From NCBI GenBank assembly GCA_004194705.1, contig SADC01000239.1, forward strand, positions 124,001 to 188,000: a stretch of DNA of 64,000 nucleotides, in the 5' to 3' direction. Position 1 is the first letter of the stretch; each line of letters starts with the position of its first letter. This document shows, piece after piece, positions 58,411 to 64,000 of this stretch. The notes under the pieces were generated by a model. The model searched no databases, was not told the origin of the DNA, and saw nothing but the letters and a program-made list of their open reading frames with translations. The translations under genes and the position numbers were made by a program. The stretch comes from Ditylenchus dipsaci (Eukaryota > Nematoda > Chromadorea > Rhabditida > Anguinidae).

Positions 58411-59193
58411 CAGGGTGGTATACTCGACAATTACCTCAGCCATCAGCCTCAGCCTCAGCCGGCTGTGGTCTGAAAATTTCTCTCAGCCTCAGCCGTCAGC
58501 CATGCCCAAAAAATTTTCTCAGCCATCAGCCTCAGCCACAGCCGGCTGAGGTCTGAAATTTTTCTCAGCCTCAGCCGTCAGCCATGCCCAAAAATTTTCT
58601 CAGCCGTCAGCCTCAGCCGGCTGAGTTAATCTCAGCCGGCTGAGTTTGAATTAAGCCGGTTGTGCTGTAAAAATCATCAAGAATGAGAATTTTATTGGTT
58701 TGGGTATAAGTAGTAATAATCAGCTACCGTTGAGCGATTATTTTCACAGGTCACTCTAAATTCAGTCGGATTACGGAGCAACACGTAACCATGCAGTCTA
58801 AAAGAACGTGCATTGCTTAAATTTAACAATAAGCCATAACCTGTAATAAAATTCAATTACTAAATTTATGGTCACTTAATTACTCAACTGTTAACCTTTT
58901 TATTACTGAAATGAATAAATCAATTTTTCTCATCTCTTTAAATTGTCAGAAAAACAGTGGAAATTTAAAAAAAAATTCAAAACTTTGATAAAAAAATTCA
59001 GAAAAAAATTTCTGTTAAAGAAGTTTCGAAAATTTTTCTCAGCCTTAGCCGTCAGCCATGCCCAAAAAGTTTTCTCAGCCATCAGCCTCAGCCTCAGCCG
59101 GCTGAGGTCTGAAAATTTCTCTCAGCCTCAGCCGGCTGATGGCTGAGTTTAACCTCAGCCGGCTGAAGTCAGCCGGCTGAGGTCACCACCCTG
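58411..59193. mobile_element. hAT-like foldback with CTCAGCCGGCTGAGG units
   Basis: CAGGGTGGT ... ACCACCCTG with duplication GTTGTCAA (58403-58410, 59194-59201). Arrays of CAGCCTCAGCCGGCTGA at 58434-58630 and 59038-59185. The ~400-bp centre has no recognised coding sequence. Confidence 0.9.
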
Positions 59194-59348
59194 GTTGTCA
59201 ATAGCTCATTTTGAAGGCCTGAATCTTAGCTACAAAGTGGAAATAACGGAAAAAAAGTTTTAGTCAAGAAAAAAAAGTACATCTCTTCCCGCGCTAAAAA
59301 CGGATAATACTTTTTTCTGGCGCAAATCCACTTTTTTGGCGCAAATGT

Positions 59349-59702
59349 GGGCAGGAGAAGAATGCGCAAAATCAAATTGTGCAAATTTAATTTGTGCAAA
59401 AATCAGTTTGTGCGAATTCATTTTGTGCAAAATTTAGTTGGTACAAATTCAGTCCATTTGCAATCTCACTGCCTCAACCGATGGAAGCTCATTGCATAGC
59501 CATTGCAGAAGCTTAAGATTTTGACCTTTGGAGTACAAATCCTTGACTGTTCAATAAAAAAATCCTCGTAAATGATGGCACAAACTGATTTTTGCACAAA
59601 TTGAATTTGCACAAATTGAATTTGCATAATTTGATTTTGCACAATCTGAATTTGCTAAAATTGAATTTGCACAATTTGATTTTGCACATTCTTCTCCTGC
59701 CC
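59349..59702. mobile_element. hAT-like foldback with TTTGTGCAAATTGAA units
   Basis: GGGCAGGAGAAGAATG ... CATTCTTCTCCTGCCC with duplication GCAAATGT (59341-59348, 59703-59710). Confidence 0.9.
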
Positions 59703-59912
59703 GCAAATGTTTGTATTGCGTCATTAGATTTAATATTTTCAACTTTTTTCAACAGTTTTGACATAATAATTTAGCCCTGCTCCTCTAGTTTCTAATGTGG
59801 TATCATTTATTGCATCACTTTTGAAAAGTGAAATACGAAAAGCTAAAAGTATGAACCAAATTGTTGTTCTGATTTTGTTCATACTTTTACCTTTTCGTTT
59901 TACATTTTTTGA

Positions 59913-60225
59913 AGGGTCCGCGACAGTTGACCGCCTGGACAATTGACCGCCCGGGCCGATTGACCGACTGGACGATTGACCGACTGGACAATTGACCGCC
60001 TGGACAATTTAACCATTTTCAGAACACTATTTTGGATTAAACCGTTGGGGTTTTTTTTTAATTGACCGTCTGGGCTGTGAGCAATGCCCCCAAGTATTCG
60101 ACAACTGACCTATTCTCACTGTCCTTAACGATCGCTAAGATTCTGTCGTCCGCCAAAACGTATTGAGTTCTTTTCGGCTTTGATGCATCTCCACGAAGCC
60201 ACTTTGAGTAGTCCAGCTCCCTTTT
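59913..60225 (-). mobile_element. Asymmetric insertion with GGACAATTGACCG array and a coding-like segment
   Basis: Flanked by TTTTTGAAG on both sides (about 59904-59912 and 60222-60230, 9 bp). The left end GGTCCGCGACAGTTGACC starts an array to about 60005; no complementary right end exists. On the minus strand, 60225-60058 reads ELDYSKWLRGDASKPKRTQY, VLADDRILAIVKDSENRSVV then EYLGALLTAQ, ending at the array. Not recognised. Confidence 0.5.
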
Positions 60226-60464
60226 TGAAGATGATGCCATAAATAATGCCTCATTAGAAACTAGAGTCTTAGGGCTACATGATGATATTAAAACGTTTTA
60301 AAGAAGTTGAAAATTTTCAATCAAATTACGCAAAACAAAATTTTGCGCCAAAAAATGTATATTTGCTCAAAAAAAAGTGTTTTTGCGCGAGAAAAAAAAG
60401 TGTTGTCCGCTAAAAACGACCCAAATCTCAAACTCAGGTCTACGTCGTTGCCGTCTCCGACAAC

Positions 60465-60640
60465 GGTTGTCCCCCGCCAATTCAAAAAATCTTCTTAATC
60501 ATTGAACCTTTGTACGGATTTTTCAACTTGGCTTCTAACAAAACTATACCTAAAATTAATTATAAACCTTGTTTTGTTACAAACCAAGTTGAAAAATCCG
60601 TACAGAAGTTCAATGATTAGGCAAAAAATTTAAATTTTAA
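60465..60640. mobile_element. CCGCCAATTC-type palindrome
   Basis: CCGCCAATTCAAAAAATCTT ... with arms sharing TTGTACGGATTTTTCAACTT / AAGTTGAAAAATCCGTACAG around a short centre. Confidence 0.75.
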
Positions 60641-60890
60641 AAAGCTAATTTGCTCCAAAAAAAGTTTTTTTTGCCCAAACAAAAGTCTTTTTGGCCCAAA
60701 CAAAAGTCTTTTTGGCCAAAAAAAAGTCTTTTTGAACCAAACATATTTGACCAAAAAAAAAGTCTTTTTGACCCAAAAAAAAAGTCTTTTGCGCCAAATA
60801 AAAGTCTTTTTGCGCCAAATAAAAGTCTTTTTGCGCCAAAAAAAAGTCTTTTGCTCCAGAAAAAAGCTTTGTCCCCATGACAAAGGGTAA
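60641..60890. repeat. CAAAAAAAAGTCTTTTTGGCC tandem array
   Basis: About a dozen AAAAGTCTTTTTG(G/C)(C/G)CC units, one arm of a GGCGCAAA-type foldback. It produces Lys/Phe-rich frames on both strands that are not genes. Confidence 0.8.
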
Positions 60891-61499
60891 TTAGGTCTCA
60901 CCCCTTAAAACTGATTTTTAGTGGTTTGAAGTGATTCAGGGTGTTCAGGACAGTTTAAGTGTTTTGGGGTGTTTGAGACCGTTTTAAGTTGTTCAAGGTT
61001 TTTTCCAGAAGATTTACTTTCAATAGTATGAAACAAAACGGTTTTTCAAAATATAATTTTAAAAGAGGCAAAAGATATATATATAGTCAACTCCCGATTT
61101 AGTGTACACGCTGGGGACCGGCTCCAGGTGTACACTAAATCGAGTGTACACTAAATCGAGCGTTCATTCTAGTCATTTTAATTAGCCGCCGGCCAAAATT
61201 ATTTAATCCAGGGTGGTAGTAACAATCAACGGATAAAATTCGCGGATACGAAAATCCGCGGTATTTATCAGAAGCTGAAGATAAATAAGCGGATATATAC
61301 AGGGATTTATCAGCGGATGAAATGAGCGGATAAATATAGGTATTTTATCATTTCCTATAATATCATTTCTTACTACTTTTCTGTTATTTCAAAATTATTA
61401 CAACGTTTATTCATTCTTTTTCGTGTTTACTATATATATAAGAAAGTAAACGATTGATGCCTAAATTAATTATTTTCTCAATCAAGAAAAAAAGTTTTG

Positions 61500-61798
61500 C
61501 ACAATATGGTTTCGATAAGTGCTTCCACTATTACAGTAAGTCATGTCGGTGATATTTATATATGGTTGATTCTCTTCAAAAAACATCATCTTCTATCCCA
61601 TCAAAATGTGGCTGGTTCAAATCAATAGCAATGTTGTGCAAGACTGCAGAAGCAACTATAAAATTAGACACATTTGCCAAATCTAAGCGCAATTCTCCGT
61701 GTAGGCTATGAAATCTTCTTTTCCACCGGCCAAAAGCTTGTTCAACAAAGACTCTGGTCTCAGCATGCGCGAATTGTAACTCAAATGACAAATAAGAT
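61500..61798 (-). pseudogene. HARBI1/PIF-Harbinger transposase C-terminal fragment
   Basis: Minus-strand frame HAETRVFVEQAFGRWKRRFH then ASAVLHNIAIDL matches the end of the DDE nuclease domain of HARBI1-type proteins. A TTTTTT run near 61576 shifts the frame, after which EENQPYINITDMTYC continues. The 5' side is cut off by the MITE that starts at 61799. No other domain is present. Confidence 0.7.
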
Positions 61799-62033
61799 TA
61801 CCGTATTTTTCTTATTATAGACTGGTCTCTAATTATGACTTTGAGAGTCTGTATCTCAGCGCAGAGTGAAAATTTCGCATTTTTTTGCCTTTTCTTGGTC
61901 CTACGGGTTCTGCCGATTCCGCTTTTTAGATTTGGTTGAGCACGCGAAAACTTTAAGATAAACCTAGAATTTTCCGATTTTCGAAGAGTTGAAAAGCCAT
62001 CGACCCTGGTCTATGATTAGAGAAAATATGGTA
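61799..62033. mobile_element. TACCGTATTTTTCTT MITE
   Basis: TACCGTATTTTTCTTATTAT ... GATTAGAGAAAATATGGTA. Truncates the HARBI1-like fragment. Confidence 0.75.
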
Positions 62034-62038
62034 TTAAG

Positions 62039-62253
62039 TAGGGTTGTACAATGGGAATTCCCGGGAATATTTCCGGGAATATTCACGGGAACATTGGGAA
62101 TATTACCGGGTTTCCCGGTATTTTCCCCTATATTGGGAATATTCCCGGAATATTCCAATGTTCCCGGGAATATTCCCGGGAATATTCCCAATGTTCCCGG
62201 AATATTCCCGGGAATATTCCGGGTTTTCTATTTCCGGAATTTCTACAACTCTA
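62039..62253. mobile_element. hAT-like MITE with GGGAATATTCCC units
   Basis: TAGGGTTGTA ... TACAACTCTA with duplication GTATTAAG (62031-62038, 62254-62261). Nearly the whole interior is GGGAATATTCCCGG-type units. It is inserted at the very edge of the preceding MITE. Confidence 0.9.
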
Positions 62254-62616
62254 GTATTAAGATTACGAAATTTTAATTTAATTTTTTTTATTTATCGCCA
62301 TTCGGATCGTCCATTTGGAAAGGAGTCATTAGCTAATAGGAGTCATTAGCCACGTCCTTGACGCATAACCAGAATCACCTAGAATATAGCTCCCAATGCG
62401 ACTGTTTTAAAAGCATCCCGGATTATATCCAACAAGAGGAAGAAAGAAAGATCAAGATGTACAACATTGAATCATTTTCTCTTCGTTTAAAGCTTATTTT
62501 TTTAAATTTTACTTATGTCTTTGAATGTTGCTTGCTTTGAACTTTGTTTTAAGTCTGCTTTAAAAAACTCGTATTATCATTGTATGGTGAAAAATTATAT
62601 CAACGATAAAAAAAAC

Positions 62617-62885
62617 TAGGTTGTGAAACGGAAAGTTATCCGGAAACTTTCCGGAAAGTTTTCCGGAAAACTTTCCGGACAGAAAAAACGCGGAAGTTTT
62701 CCATGGACAGAAATTAGAATTTACTAGTAGCTGTAAAGTTATACAAAAAATTGTACAGTTTCGTATATAATGTGTGTGATCACTTGCTATTTTTGTCCAT
62801 TTCTGTCCAAATTTGTCCATTTCTGTCCAGAAAACTTTCGGAAAAACTTTCCGATTCTTTTCTGCCGGACAGTTTCACAACCCTA
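62617..62885. mobile_element. hAT-like MITE with CTTTCCGGAAA units
   Basis: TAGGTTGTGAAAC ... GTTTCACAACCCTA; A-rich flanks hide the target duplication. Units of CCGGAAAGTTTTCCGG at 62637-62690, and TTTCTGTCC units on the right. Confidence 0.75.
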
Positions 62886-63399
62886 TAAAAACGAATTATA
62901 GTGAAAGAATTTGAATGCAGCTCAAACAGTGCTAAAAATACTGTTATAACAACAAAACATGTGTTTGTAGTGGTTAAAGACCACCTCGTAATGTATTAAA
63001 GCATATTTATATTCTGAAAGATTAAAATAAAACAGAACAAAAAATTTATCCGCGGATTTATCCTGCCCCGATCAGGCTAAGGATAATATCCGCGATACGG
63101 ATAAATATCCGTGGATATTTTATTGTTGCTACGGATTTTATCCGTGGATAAATATCCGCGATATTTATCCGCAGATACGGATAAATCCGCGGATATTTAT
63201 CCGCAGATACGGATAAATCCGCGGACTTTATCCGAGGATATATGATTGTTACTGCGTATTTTATCCGCGATATTTATCCGTATCCGCGGATAAATATCCG
63301 CGATTTTTTGGTTGTTACTACCGATTATCCGTATCCGCGGATTTTATCCGAGGATACGGATTTATCCGCGGATATTTTGATTGTTACTAACGGGCGGCA

Positions 63400-63725
63400 C
63401 TGAATTGATCAACACCGAATTGATCAACACCGAATTGATCAACACATTATTATTAAGGTTACAGGTTCGAATCCTGGTGGTAGCATACATGTTATTTTCT
63501 TAAATAAAGTAGTCTTTTAAGGACCCGAAGCCTCGGGTGGTGTGAAAACCACGTGGCCCTTCTCCTAAATGGGTTTCCACCTCCAGACACAAATTTTTGG
63601 ATTTCGCTGTGAGCGATAAAAATCACTATGCATCATCCAGAATCGTGTCCTGAACACGGTTGATTATACAGAAACAGCGGTTTGACTACAGGGATCCCAG
63701 TTCTGACCAGGTGGTAGTACCGATA
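63400..63725 (+). mobile_element. tRNA-like SINE, copy 3, after GAATTGATCAACACC units
   Basis: GGTTACAGGTTCGAATCCTG at 63456 with GTGTGAAAACCACGTGGCCC and GTCCTGAACACGGTTGATTA downstream, as in the copies at 35 kb and 46 kb. Preceded by three GAATTGATCAACACC units. Confidence 0.65.
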
Positions 63726-64000
63726 AAGCGGTACTCAGGTGGTAGTACCAAGCACTGCCCAGCTATCGTACTCAGTTTGATGATACTCAGATAGGTAGTG
63801 GTACTTGGATAAAGGTAGATGGTAGTTTCTAGGTAGTAGTAACTAAATGGTAGCACTCATTTGGAATTACCCAGGTTGTATGTAAGACCATTTTTGTAGT
63901 GCATCTGATCGTGTTGGTAGCTGGGTCATTTGGATGAAAACCAAGTTGTCGACCACGGAGAAAAATTGTTTTTTACTTTATAGGGTTCCAAGACCAGTTT
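63726..64000. repeat. CAGGTGGTAGTAC-like reiterations
   Basis: Degenerate GGTAGTA/ACTCAGGTGG units to about 63880, then unremarkable sequence. Confidence 0.5.

Larger units (their letters stand above)
59293..60412. mobile_element. GGCGCAAA foldback, interrupted copy
   Basis: Same family as 30957-31550: the core TCTAGTTTCTAATGTGGTAT and its mirror remain, but two insertions (59349-59702 and about 59913-60225) split it. Confidence 0.7.
57600..60445. mobile_element. GTCGACACT-family MITE expanded by five nested insertions
   Basis: The outer host can be followed from GTGTCGATCTGAGTG (57598) to CTCAAACTCAGGTCTACG (60428). It is interrupted in turn by the hAT relic (57776), the CAGCCGGCTGA element (58411), and the GGCGCAAA foldback (59293), which is itself interrupted at 59349 and 59915. 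Compare the uninterrupted relative at 41430-41820. Confidence 0.7.
61209..63389. mobile_element. Large foldback with TATCCGCGGATAAA units, several nested inserts
   Basis: TAGTAACAATCAACGGATAA ... TTGATTGTTACTA, with TATCCGCGGAT arrays at 61230-61345 and 63045-63380. Contains the HARBI1 fragment and the MITEs at 61799, 62039 and 62617. Target duplication not clear. Confidence 0.75.

Noticed and set aside
60617..60901. Long Lys/Phe-rich reading frames on both strands
   Set aside because: Direct translation of AAAAGTCTTTTTGGCC tandem units; open in several frames and both strands, no codon bias.

Overview
This is eukaryotic DNA: AT-rich, with compact genes split by short (about 40-60 nt) GT-AG introns and very heavy DNA-transposon content. 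The spliced 2-Cys peroxiredoxin reads closest to nematode PRDX-2 as I recall that family. Three of the four gene models have an intron-type acceptor just upstream of the ATG, as expected for spliced-leader trans-splicing. I infer a nematode or a close ecdysozoan relative; the species is not resolved.

Four host gene models are supported. (1) A 19-exon GM130/GOLGA2 golgin on the minus strand (18267-32144) has every exon phase consistent and predicts 891 aa. (2) A 7-exon typical 2-Cys peroxiredoxin on the minus strand (42626-44396) predicts 196 aa and looks intact. (3) A small 3-exon secreted or single-pass membrane protein lies on the plus strand (55251-55594, 84 aa). (4) A basic, probably nuclear protein lies on the minus strand (56368-57533), with an unresolved frame conflict near its 5' end. 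Genes 3 and 4 are convergent. No operon or shared pathway links the four.

The rest is a transposon graveyard with large duplications. 1-4573 is repeated directly at 12679-17540. 6763-10964 is repeated in inverted orientation at 21745-25990. The inverted copy near 22-26 kb lies inside the golgin gene and ends within a true golgin exon, so the copy near 7-11 kb carries a broken piece of that exon. Between the left copies lies a Mutator-like (MULE) transposase with introns and at least one frameshift, followed by a short-period tandem array.

Other transposase remnants are two copies of an internally deleted Merlin element, two hAT relics, a Tc1/mariner derivative with long inverted repeats, and a HARBI1-like fragment. 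Many non-autonomous elements surround them: about a dozen foldback or hAT-like elements (mostly with exact 8-bp target duplications and their own short internal motif arrays), pogo-type, TTA-type and 'TACCGTATTTTCTC'-type MITEs, an 'AAAGGACC' palindrome family, and three copies of a tRNA-like SINE. Several are nested two to four deep, so insertion order can be read from the sequence. No rRNA, genuine tRNA, CRISPR array, or LTR or LINE coding region was recognised.
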